A DNA stretch of 64,000 bases, from NCBI GenBank assembly GCA_958496175.1, contig OY292279.1, positions 17,732,001 to 17,796,000 on the forward strand, written 5' to 3'. Below, piece after piece: positions 22,576 through 33,900 of the stretch. Within the stretch, counting starts at the first letter, position 1, and each line of letters opens with the position of its first letter. This stretch comes from Sisyra terminalis. Taxonomy: Eukaryota > Arthropoda > Insecta > Neuroptera > Sisyridae. A model generated the notes under the pieces. That model saw only the letters and a program-made list of their open reading frames with translations, was not told where the DNA came from and made no database searches. A program made the translations under genes and the position numbers.

Positions 22576-25515
22576 GTTTACAAATATTCTAAACTAAAAT
22601 GAAAATATAACGTAGCTGTTAATTTTTAACTTTACCTGATAAAATCTAAAAAATTATTCAAGTTATTTTTTGCATTTAAAAATGCAAAAAAAAACGTTAA
22701 ATTCAAAATACTAAAACGAGCTCCTATTGACCCGGCATCCTTGGTATTAAAATGACGTCACAGTACAGAAACTTCGAATTCCCATGAACGTTTTCTTATA
22801 CCAAATGTATTAAAACGAAAATAGTAAGGTTGTTTAAATCGTTCATACTTAATGTTAATGATTGAAGTCATTTACAATATTTTAAAATTTAGTGTGGCTA
22901 GGTATATTTTATTACACTTCATAAATTTTTAAAGAATATGTGTGTTAATTTACCCCTTAAAAATCACTTTACAATTAGTTATCTGAGTAGAAAAGTAGAG
23001 AAATTATCTGCATCAAATATTATAGTTAAAATGAATATTAAAGGTTGCTATTTCTTCTGAGTATAGAATTTATATACTTTCATAATATGTGCTTATTTCG
23101 GTCAAATTAGTTCACTCATTGTTGAAAAAAAAATATTTTTTGATTTATCGTTTCTTTTTTCGATTCATTCACAAATAAAAAAAACAATGAAAGGTAGAAC
23201 CTAGAGTACAAAAGCTTTTAATACCAATATACCCTCTAAAAATAGCCCAAATACCATAGAGGGGTCAATTTTTCATTGTTAATGTCCTATGGCTTTTTCT
23301 ATACTTTTCACTCTAGTCAACATTATTGAACTTTCGGAAAATTATTAACCATTCTTGTCTCCAAATTTCAGATATAATTTGATTAATTGCCGAAACAAGT
23401 TTTTCTTAAAAACTAAAAATATTTAGTTTATAACTTTATAATTTTAAATGAATAAGTATTCTTTTTCGAATTCGTCAAATTTTTTATCATGTTTTGTAAC
23501 TTTAAGCATTCCACGAAACGAATTTAATTCAATTTTTATCCAGACCCTGAGTAACGTTAACTTTACTCAGGTAAAGTCCCAAATTCAAAGGGAATCCAAA
23601 GTCCCAAGGCATTCAATGCATTATCATATGCAATTTAATTACCTTAAATATCCTATTACGTTTGAAAAGTTTTATATTTGAATATTAACTCTATACCGAT
23701 TAGCCAACAAAACTTTAAAGTTTGAATTTTCCGAAATTTTCTTTTATCAATCGAAGAGTAATCGTTCGTAGCGGTTTGCAAAAGAATCCGACTCGTTTAT
23801 GATAAAATAATGTAGTAGTTTTTAATTAATTACGAAAACTTAATTAATTAGTCATTGATTAGTCAGAGACCATTCATTAATTACTTAAGAGTACCAAAGT
23901 GGAGAGGGCTTAAGAAAATCACTACATGTTCTTATATTGGGGGTAGGAGCGAAACTCAATCTTACGTAATACTTTATAAATCAAAACTCAATATTAAGAA
24001 TCTAATTCCGTTTTGGATTCCAAATGGTTATCTTCTTTTTATAGTGTCCAATGCAATTTAAATCCTCTTTGAATAATTCTTATTGCTTAGCGACAAAAAT
24101 GCTTATTCAAATTATAAATGTATATATGTATAATAATATATATATGCATATAATATATATATATATATATGCATATATAAATGTATAAATGTATTTTATT
24201 ATTTTTCATCTTTCGTAAGAAAGGGAAAGGAGAGTTCAAAAAATTTTATGTATCATTACTTGGGGGTAGGGAGATTAAAAATCACCAAAATTGTCCTTAC
24301 GTAATTAATAAATGGGCCCAAGATGTAAAAAATAGGGTTTTAAGCAACATAAAAGACAAAAATGCAGGAAAATTAAGAAAAATATTGTAAATTAATAAAA
24401 CTATAAGAAATATCAAAGAAGAGTTAACAAAATCTCCCTTTAACCAAAACACTCGAGAAAAAAGGGATTTATGATATTATTATTTTTCCTTCATTTGTAT
24501 TTTCGCAAAATTTTCCAAATCAACAAAAATCGAAATAGCATTAAACACTTTTCCCCCATGTATTTTCGTCAATTGTGAAAATTTTCTCACGATAATCTTT
24601 TCAGGGTTCATTTCCTCCAAAAATCATTCAAATACCTTTCTGGGGTTGATTCGACCAATTCGCCATTCTTATGGTCCTGTGACCTTTTTGTTTATTGAAT
24701 GCTTCTAAACACAATTCCAATTGTTTATATTTAATAAAGTTTACAAACCTATAAGCTAACTTACGAAAACAGATTACTAATGGTTAAACTTCAATTTAAA
24801 CACGAAACCAAAATATAAATAAACTATAACAATTGCATTTTTAAATCAAACGCCTAAATTTCTTATCTAATAAGACATGATAACAGATCTAAATATAATC
24901 TTATCTACGATTTTTTATGAGAAAAGCCGTGATATGACAAAATTACCTATATTTTATAAGAAATCCCTATTAAAAAACCATTTAAAAACTAAAAATTTTG
25001 GCAAAATTTCAAATCGCCTTTTTTGAACATTTGTAACTACAGATTGCATTCGAACAACTTCGGTTATCTTTAAGTTAAAGAATACATTTTGTCGTGGATT
25101 TGATGACCATTATCTTTTATAATCGCTAACTAGAAAAGCTCATTTGATTGTAATTGATTAAGCTTTTTCATTTCCGAGCATGTGACTATCATTGGCCAAC
25201 GTTCACCGTCGGTGGTGCAACTATTTTTCTAGCCTCATTAACTATGACTCAAAAATATTTCCAAATTACAATATTGAAATAGAGCGTTGGAATATGATTG
25301 TTAAATGACACGCTTCCTCTTCACGTGCGACAATGAAAAGACTGGTCTCTAATGGACCGCACTTTGTATATCGATTATATCCCAATTTTCAAATTAACCT
25401 TCGCTAATTTGCTATGATAATATCCACAATTGGTTTCAATTAGTTAAACGGGCCAAAATAAATTAAGACATTTAATTAAATTATAATTTATTTCATAAAA
25501 ATAATAATCATAACA
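22576..25515. other. 2.9-kb intergenic stretch, no supported gene
   Basis: AT-rich. It holds an AT microsatellite at 24117-24185 and two copies of a GGGG..GAT..TCC..CTTTTG unit (23240-23300 and 24630-24690), also seen near 57370-57420. No coding signal. Confidence 0.45.
24117..24185. repeat. AT dinucleotide microsatellite
   Basis: TA/ATGCATA tract containing an uninterrupted TA run of about 20 bp. Confidence 0.85.
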
Positions 25516-28500
25516 TTATTTAATTTTAACGCTTTTAACAACCGAAGTTTTAATTCCGGACACTTCGCCACCATAACGAACCAATTCCTTACGTACATTG
25601 CGAACCTAAAAATTTACATAATAAATTATTTGTCGTGTGATGCTCAATAGAAATAATATCTTCCATGGCTTTACATTAAAATTTACCAGAAAAAAAAGCT
25701 GTACAGTTTATTCAAAGATTTATACAATAACTTAAAAGGAAGGAATAAAATGTAAGATTTTACATACTGAAGCGAGAATAAGAAAGATTTAGAAAAAAAT
25801 ATTAACCGCTCATTTTCTTAAGCGATAAACAGTACAACTATATCTTTGTATAGTGCTATATATACTATATGTCTGGAAATTACTTTTGCATTATCTTAGA
25901 TCATAGACTATTTATAAACATAGAAAAACACTAAAATCTTGGAAACCACAAATTATTCCCTATAATGCAAGGAAAAGCTTTAGCTTTAGCCCGTGTTACT
26001 CATTATCAACAATTGGCAATCACGGACCATCTATAAGTTGATATTAATATGTTATATTCCCCCAGGAAACATAATGCCGAATCATCACTGCATGACGTCA
26101 TTATTGCGCCTATGTATGGCCAAGGTCTAAGCGCATCATTCCTCTTCCCCTCATTCAGTTTTTTTTTCTCTTACAATTTAGCAATCATAAGAAGTAATCA
26201 ACTAAAAAAAATAATAAAAATAAATAGCATTACCGCTCCTTTACGCCGAATCGTGGCTTTCCTAAATTTATTTCGATTTTTAACACGTGGATTCCGTTGT
26301 TCCTTCTTTCTCTTGGGCGTAAGCCCTTTATTCTTAGCCATTTGATATGTAATTGCTCGTTTACTATCTTTAACTAAAAAAAAAGACAATATAACAGTCC
26401 CAAATTAAATTCTTATATTCTAAATCTTACTTTCATCTTCCGGCACAACTTCTTCGGCCTTCTTTTCTTCCAAAATTGGTTCAATTAACTTAACTTCTAC
26501 GCGTTTATTAAATTCAACAGATTTCTTCTTCTTTTCCGGCTGTACCTTTGCTTTCGGGGTTTTTGTCTTCGTATTAATCGCTTTTTTGATTTTATTTGAT
26601 GCTTGTTTTTCTTGATTAATTAATTTTATGTCTTCATCGACTACGTCTTTGATTTGATCGCACATGGTGCGATATTTAATAATTTGTTGTACAACCGGAT
26701 GATTTTTAACGTTGACTCGTAATGATTTTAACAGCAAATAGTAATTGATAAATGAAACATATCTATAACCAAACACTTTATATAATAGAAGTTATAAAAT
26801 AAAGCATTTTTATATACTTTAAAATAAGATTATAACGTAATCGTAGACTTTTTATATTAGAATTGTTTTTATTTTTAGTCGAGTCCAAAACTGGACCTAG
26901 AACTTCAGCGACTTCTCGGAGTTTATCTTTTAAATCAGCGATTAAACCTAACAATTCGGGTGATTCTTCTTTTAATAATTGCAATTTTTCACCATCGACC
27001 ATCTGCGATATATCAGTTTTGATATAATTTTCAACATCTTTTTTTGTTTCCTATAAGAATTTGAATTATAATATTCAGATTTTTTTTAAAATTTCATTAA
27101 AACTGACTGTTTTATTGGAATGATAGATATCAAGTGAGAAATCATCGTCGTCGAATTGACTAAGTAACCTTTGCTGCAACCTTGTGGCTTCTTCTTCTTC
27201 CAATTGGGCTTCGTCTATGTCATCATCGGCTTTACGTTTTCGAGATTTCCTATCGTCAGGACCGTCTGTGGAATAGTAAATGTTTTTCTTTTTGCCCCAC
27301 GCTCTATCATCTGGTAGGTCATCGTTTATGTCGACAATGTCGCTTTCAGCGTTAGAAAGCTTGTCATCCTCGTCATCGTCTTCAGAGGTCGAGGAATTTT
27401 CCATTCCATATACTTCTTCCTAAATATATTAAATTAAATTTTAGAAGAAAAAAAACAAATTCCTGAAGAAAATTAACACACCACGTATTTTTTTTTTTTT
27501 TTAAATATTTAGATATAATTCTTAATGTACTTACTGTACAAGAATATAGTGGATATTCTTTGAAATTTGTAGCTTTTACTGATCAAGATGACAAAAAAAA
27601 TATCAAGATATAAATCAAAAGATATAAAAATCGTTCATTGGCCTACTGGTGCCTGAGTGGTCTAGTTGATCGTTCCAAAACTGATAGGTTTTGGGTTCAA
27701 TTCCTGTTTCGAGCAAATTTTCGATATTTCTGAATTACGGTTTTTTATTAACTCTAGAGTCGCTAAAGACCTTAGTATAAGGCGACAGTAAATAACAATT
27801 TAAAAAAAGTTCATTAAAATTTAAAACCTTTATAAGCATTTGGATTTTGATATTGACTAAGATTGGAAACTCACTAATGACTTAATAATCTACAAAAACA
27901 TTAATCATTCTATAAAAAAACCTCTTGCTATTTTGTAATAAGTGCACTTTCCCAAAAATTATTCAAACTTTAATCACGTCACTATTCAGAATACTTTTAT
28001 AAAGGAAATAGAGATGCATTAAGGTGACATAATTAATACATAATGGAACATAAAGATCTACAATATTTGGTAGACTCACAGTGGAAGTAGAGAAGATAAG
28101 ATCTTAGGCCCTTATTAAGAGCAAATAATTTATTTCAAATAAGAAGTGATTATAATATGTTGTGTTAATGATTAGCTCAAATAGGATTTAAATGAAGACT
28201 AAATGAATAATAAATACCTATAGGATTTAAAAATAAGGACTGACTAATTATTATTAACTTTTTTTCCTATGAAAACATGGCCTTATATGGAAGTTTCGGC
28301 CGAAACTGAGATTGATACCGAAATTCGGGTTCGGTCGTAAAAACTAGTTTCGGCGGCCACTATTTGCAAGTTCTAAGGGTTTGTCTAGGGTATTGTAACG
28401 GTTAGAGATGGTATCTACTTTGACGCTTATACATTAGTCCATTGTTGAGTAGTTTAACGGCACACTTTACCCAAAACCTAAACGGATCTTTACCAAATTC

Positions 28501-28966
28501 AACTAATTTGGAAAATTGTTTTAAGTTACTACTCTTACATCTTTTCACGGTCTTAAATAATAATTAAAGATACTAGAGGTCATATTTTGAGCGGTAACCC
28601 AGCGAAAACGTAATCCTCATAATATAATTATCTATAGAAAGTGCATTACGATCAAAAGCAAATCTAGCAAAAGCAATGCAGTGGCGTAGTACCATTTGAA
28701 TGAAATATAATTTTTAAGTATAATAATAGATGAATTGAGACTTATGAGGTGGTTTGCTAATTTAATTCAAGAATATATAATCTTTAAACATACTTCACTG
28801 CTTTCATTGTCGCTTTGATAAGCTTCTCGAACTTTTTTCAATACTTTTTGGTTATAATCATTGTCAGAGAGACTATCGCCTTCCGAACTCGACCTAAAAT
28901 TGTTAGTTATTACTAAAATATCTCTATTTTTATAAAATAAACCACTTACTCTATGTTATCAGACAT
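25516..28966 (-). CDS. Sas10: Sas10/UTP3 small-subunit processome protein
   Basis: Seven exons in phase: 28966-28950, 28893-28794, 27419-27108, 27050-26818, 26762-26431, 26373-26234 and 25605-25516 (407 residues; the human protein is somewhat longer). Sas10/UTP3 is a nucleolar U3 snoRNP component needed for 18S rRNA processing. Seen are an acidic N-terminus, the signature RAWGKKKNIYYSTD, the Sas10/Utp3/C1D-type core (LLKEESPELLGLIADLKDKL, then LRLRYNLILKYVSFINYYLL, joined across a splice), a lysine-rich stretch, and the conserved C-terminus (ITYQMAKNKGLTPKRKKEQR, then LVRYGGEVSGIKT). Exon 1 has only 17 coding bases. Intron 2 contains a SINE and a hAT fragment. The exon 3 donor (GTCAGT) is weaker than the others. 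Confidence 0.92.
27641..27800 (+). mobile_element. tRNA-derived SINE, copy 5, in a Sas10 intron
   Basis: GCCTACTGGTGCCTGAGTGG, B box GGTTCAATTCC, TTAACTCTAGAGTCGCTAAA and the tail GCGACAGTAAATAACAATT. It is antisense to Sas10. Confidence 0.78.
28100..28364 (-). mobile_element. hAT-like element fragment (9237 family) in a Sas10 intron
   Basis: Corresponds to one end of the 9237-9898 element in inverse orientation: GATTAGCTCAAATAGGATTT, then AGTTTCGGCCGAAACTGAG and GTCGTAAAAACTAGTTTCGG. The other end is missing. Confidence 0.65.
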
Positions 28967-29094
28967 TATAACCGATTTTTTAGAGATTTCGCTAGCTACA
29001 TGTATTCCATGTGGTTTCAGTCCAACATCAATGACACATAACCTCACTTTATGGAAAAATACAAATCGTTATACAGAAATATCCATTTAAAAAA

Positions 29095-30318
29095 CTATTG
29101 TGAGGGTTTATTTATCAATCCTTGTGAAATTAAAAAATCGTACAATTTTCTAGTTTTATTTACATCGATTCTTATAGCTTTTCTAGCGTCTTGCAATCGC
29201 AAAGAACCGTTTTTCTTGCATTCGTTAATTAATATATATTTGTAATTTAAGTAAGCGTCCGGAACGAGTCGTACTTGACTGCATAGAGTTTTTTCGTCGG
29301 AATTCAGGCGTTCAAATCCTGGCAAACCAATTATTTGCAATGGTTGTCCCAAGGATCTTTTATTCGGCGTCGTGGTGTCTTCATGGTACGGCAATAGACC
29401 CTGAGATTGATACTGTAAAATGGATAATTCTGGTCGACTAATATACGATTGAACATCTGAAAGCATTTCTTTACGCCGTTTGTTCGCTGTATAATACAAT
29501 TTCACTCCGTGAAACGTTCGAATTCCCTTGGATCGCAATTCGAATAATCTAAAAGTTATTGTATATTAGTTTTCGATCTATTTATTTTGCTTGAAAATAT
29601 ACTTAATTAATTTTTTACGGAGTTCTAATTGAAGATTTAGACTTGCCGTGATATAGTCAAAATCTTCGCCAGACATAAATTGAGCGAACACTTTGATTTT
29701 GTCAATTGTATAATGAATCCTTTGTTCTTCTGTGCAGAATTTTATTTTACGGTTTTGTATTAGTCCATGCTTTTGAACGATTTCCATACGTCGATACCGT
29801 TCCTTCAGTCGATGATTGTATGTTATAAAAATTGAACAAGTCAACTTTTTCAAAAGTTCATTTTCAAGTTTTGATTTTCGATTTGTGGTTTCCTCGTCCA
29901 AAAATTTGATATTATCACTAGGTATTGTCAATAAGTTATCGGCATCCGCGTCGAATGGTTGTTCGAATTCTGATCTGGACGAATTATAACCGGCTAGGTG
30001 AAGATTTTGAGTGGAGTTTGAGGGAAATCGTGGAGGTTCTGCAATTTTTAAACGGAAATAATATGGAGTTAGGATATGGGGTAACAAGGGCTGCGGTTGA
30101 AACTTAAGGATTTCTTTCAAGGAAGATATTCGGGGATTATTTATATAAAATTCATTGTAATGCTGCTCACATTCCGTGGGAGTTTTCCGATTTTCTAAAC
30201 GTTTCGCTATATTAATCCAATTGCCATATCCGAATTCTTCTAATGCTGATAACAACGCAAGTTCATCATGACCGGACCATGACGTATTTTCAAAGATATT
30301 TACACGTTTTAAATCCAT
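29095..30318 (-). CDS. Ada2a: ADA2-type transcriptional adaptor (SANT and SWIRM domains, no ZZ finger)
   Basis: Two exons in phase: 30318-29603 and 29548-29095 (389 residues). ADA2 is the adaptor that activates the GCN5 acetyltransferase in SAGA/ATAC-type complexes. The SANT domain is at about residues 12-60 (WSGHDELALLSALEEFGYGN, then CEQHYNEFYINNP). The central ADA2 region contains HRLKERYRRMEIVQKHGLI. The SWIRM domain ends the protein (ERLNSDEKTLC, LVPDAYLNYK, IDVNKTRKLYDFLISQGLI). Orthologues begin with a ZZ zinc finger of about 55 residues; here an in-frame TAA lies two codons before the ATG and no acceptor lies between them, so this transcript cannot include one. In Drosophila Ada2a shares its first exon with Rpb4; no Rpb4 is seen here. 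Only 128 bp separate its stop from the Sas10 start on the same strand. Confidence 0.88.
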
Positions 30319-30994
30319 TTTTTATCGGATAAAAATAAAATTTAATTCAGGTACATATTAATTTTTAAGTCCATGTTGGTCGAGCAACTTAATTGAAGTC
30401 ACTTTACAAGTAAGCGGTTCCTAAAATAAGAAAAAAATACGTTAAATTTTTTTAGTTTTGCCACTTATATTAACAAGAACAGAATTACCGTTTAAATGCA
30501 TTAACTTGCCAAAAAAGTCGATTCAATTTAATTGAGTAGAACATGGTTCAGGTTAATAATTGTTCATAATTAGATTTTATAATTATTAGATTTAGAGGAA
30601 CAAGAAGTTAAAATTTGCAATTTTATTTTTCCAAAGCTTCCAGAGGGACATAAATCCAAAACCCCCAGAACACTGTCAGGTTAAACGACTATTTTGTCGA
30701 GTTGTCTAGTAAAGTTCACCATTTTAAGTGAGCGGACATCAAAACGGCAAATGTCACATAAACATTTTATTTGTTTTCACCGCTTACATAAACATAAACA
30801 GAACTATTGTCAAATGCATTTTATATACGATTCGTCAAAAAGTCGATTACATTTTATTGACCAGCACACTGACAGAACCAGTGACAGTTGCTCGACCATA
30901 AACAACAATAATTCTCTTTTATAAATAAAACCAAAGTGAAATGAATATTTAATGGGTTTTCACTATATTCTTTTGGATTATAATCAAAAGCAAA
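30319..30994. promoter_or_regulatory. Divergent promoter region between ADA2 and Neurl4
   Basis: The two genes point away from each other across 676 bp. The region holds inverted 13-bp copies of TGGTCGAGCAACT (30376 and 30886) and GTAAGCGG/CCGCTTAC (30410 and 30779), plus a direct ~80-bp repeat (about 30458-30540 and 30779-30860) sharing AAATGCATT and AAAAAGTCGATT. Promoter function is inferred from position only. Confidence 0.45.
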
Positions 30995-33900
30995 ATGTTA
31001 TCCTTTCATTCAAAATGCGGCAATCGTGTAACATTGTTAAATAATAACCGGACGGCAATCCGGAGTGAAAGCGAATTCAACCATGGAATTGTCCTCAGTG
31101 CTGAGCCCTTGGAGTACGACTACCTCTTCGAAGTTCAAATCGACAAAAAAGTATATACCTTTACCTATTTTGCTTTATTTTTCTTAGTTTATAAAATATA
31201 GATTAGCCTCTCCTATCATTTGATCCTTCAACTGCTATATCGGCTATATCCTTATTGATGGATGTGTTTTCAGTTGTCCTCTCTAAAAATATACCCACAT
31301 TAAATCCTACATCAAATCACTACAAGGACCTCCTGAATGCTCCCGGAAATTCTTGGAAGTCCGTAAGGACCACTTTGAGAATCACTGATGGATAATCCAA
31401 ATCTAAATGTTGGCTGATTTGAAGATTGTCAATCCTGCGGTATACCGCAAACATCCATTTTGTGACAGTTTCAAGCAGTTTATAATTTTAGAAGAATAGG
31501 CTTCTTCTTGCAAAAAACGCAACATACGCTAATTTTTACTCTCTATTTTCCTCCCCATTCCCTCCACTCCGTTCCTTGTATATAAATTTAAAAGTCAATA
31601 CAAGGAATGTTATATTTTCTTAAAGAATAACAATGGCAATTCTAATTGGGAACCTCGTTTTTTTTTAAAGAATATTGCTACTTTCCTTTTAACTTTATGC
31701 AACAGAAATTCTCTGATGTGGGCAATTGAAGCAAATAAAATATAAGCACTTGTTCTAAGCGCTTATTTGTGTAACCTGGCGCTCATCGGCACCTAAAGAG
31801 TCGCCGAGTGATCGAGCACCTTCCACAGGATATTTGTATCCTAAATACCTCCTTTATCATTAATATATCTTAAAATAATCCTTAAATATTCTAATCCTTA
31901 ATACTGAAACTTTCCAGCAAAAAGTTAAAATCCGTTGAATTGCTTGTGATCTTCAACGTCAAATGTTGAGGCTCATAGAACATTCGAGATCGACCGGAAT
32001 GGACGTAAAATGAATCAAAGATGATCTTACCAAACCTTCTTATCCTGGCTTCTTATTTTGTCCTGATTTTCATCAAGTTCGCATTGTCCTTAATCCCCTG
32101 GTCCCACATTAAGGACAATGAGAACTTCCCCCGAATCGGGGCAAACAAGAAGTTAGGATAATAAAGTTTGGTAAGATCATCTTTGATCCATTTTACGTCC
32201 ATTTCGATCGATCCCGATCTTTCTACGAGCTTCAACAATGCTTATTTTACTTATTTGTCCGTATTTTTTGCGTAGATGAAATAATTATATATCTCTTCCC
32301 AGTCATTTCTCGATTCCGAACGTCGTGACTTATTCGCAGAAGTCTTCTCCATGTTTCATCTTAACACTACGTAATGCAATTTTTTATATTTAGATCAGTG
32401 GTTCCCAGCCAATTTGGGGCCATGCCCCACCTAGCCATTTCTAAAATCCTGAGTCCCTCTCGTGATATTTAAATTTTGTTATTCAAAATTCTATGGTTAT
32501 TCACCTGAAACTTAAAAGGTCATTAACGTGGTATCTAAACAAGCTTCCAAAGAATAAGTTATCCTGAAAGACAAAAATAAATTTTTCGGGAAACTAGAAA
32601 CATCTTGTGCACCAATCACAAATATAAATGCAGATATTTTTATGTATGCATTAACACAAACATCCACAAGCTCACTAGAAAACAATTCCCTGTTCTCAAA
32701 TTACCCCATTGTCCTTTGTATAATCAACCTGCCAATGACCTGCAAAATGGTGCACGTCCTGCCAATGACCCACCAAAATATTGGCATGCCCCACAGGTGG
32801 GGCATGCCCAACGTGCCCCCACACGTTGGGAATTCCGTATTTAGATACTAAGACCCTATACTCCAGAAAATCTTATTCTACGATCTAGTTTTTACTAATG
32901 ATTTATTACCAACTTCAAAACATATCCGGAGCAGTTTTATAATTGTTTTTCAAATTATTTCAGATTCATTCTTGGTCAGGAAATATTGAAATTGGTGTTG
33001 CCGTTTGTGATCCAGAAAATATCGATTTACCTGCTAGTGCCATATCAATGCGTAATGGAGCTTGGGTAAATTAAAGTCCTATAATTTTTTTTTCAAAATC
33101 ACAACAATTATTATTGAACTTTGTTATAGATAATGTCAGGAAATTCAATTCTTAAAGATGGTCAACGAATTAAACAGTTTTACGGTTGTAACTTGGATAC
33201 ATTGGGCGAAGGTGATCGTATAGGTGTTATGCGAACATCTTTGGTATTTTTTTTTATAATTGAAAATTTAAGAGAAAGTAACTAAATTAATTATTTTAGA
33301 ATGAATTAGTTATTTATATCAATGGTGTATCACAAGGGGTGGCTGTTGAAAATTTGCCAATGGCACCGATTTACGCCGTTGTTGATATGTATGGAAGATG
33401 CATTCAAATCACTGTCCTAAATAATTCAACTCTGGAGCATAACAATGATGATTTTCTTAGTTGTGGTGATGGCTCAGCGTTGACATTAGATAACGAAGTA
33501 ACCGGTATGAGTATGAGTCTCGGATCTAATTTAAGTGAACTAAGCTTAGATCTACGCCAAGATTGGAATGTACACATGAATATTCCCGAAACAGAACCAA
33601 ATAAAGCAAACAATTCCACACTAGTTCAAGTCCCACCTGCAGTACCTGAAAATGTGATTTCTCCCCGAGACCGTTTGCGTTTTCATATCCGATGCGGTTC
33701 CCTTGTGAAATTGACATCAAATTTCCGATCTGCAGAACGACGACGTCCTCTCGATGAATTTAACAACGGTGTAGTAATGACGAGTCGTCCACTCTATGAT
33801 GACGAGTTGTTCGAAATTCGAATCGATCGTTTGGTTCAAAAATGGAGTGGTAGCATCGAAGTGGGTGTTACCACCCACAATCCTGGAACACTAGAATTTC

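Noticed and set aside
26049..26345. 98-residue plus-strand frame
   Set aside because: Overlaps Sas10 exon 6 in antisense and the adjacent intron; low-complexity hydrophobic sequence.
30362..30420. Minus-strand exon-like frame EPLTCKVTSIKLLDQHGLKN with an acceptor and stop, upstream of ADA2
   Set aside because: No partner exon can be found upstream and it overlaps the promoter repeats; it is probably chance.
32605..32851. Two overlapping short plus-strand frames
   Set aside because: They lie inside or across the end of the hAT MITE and its internal palindromes.
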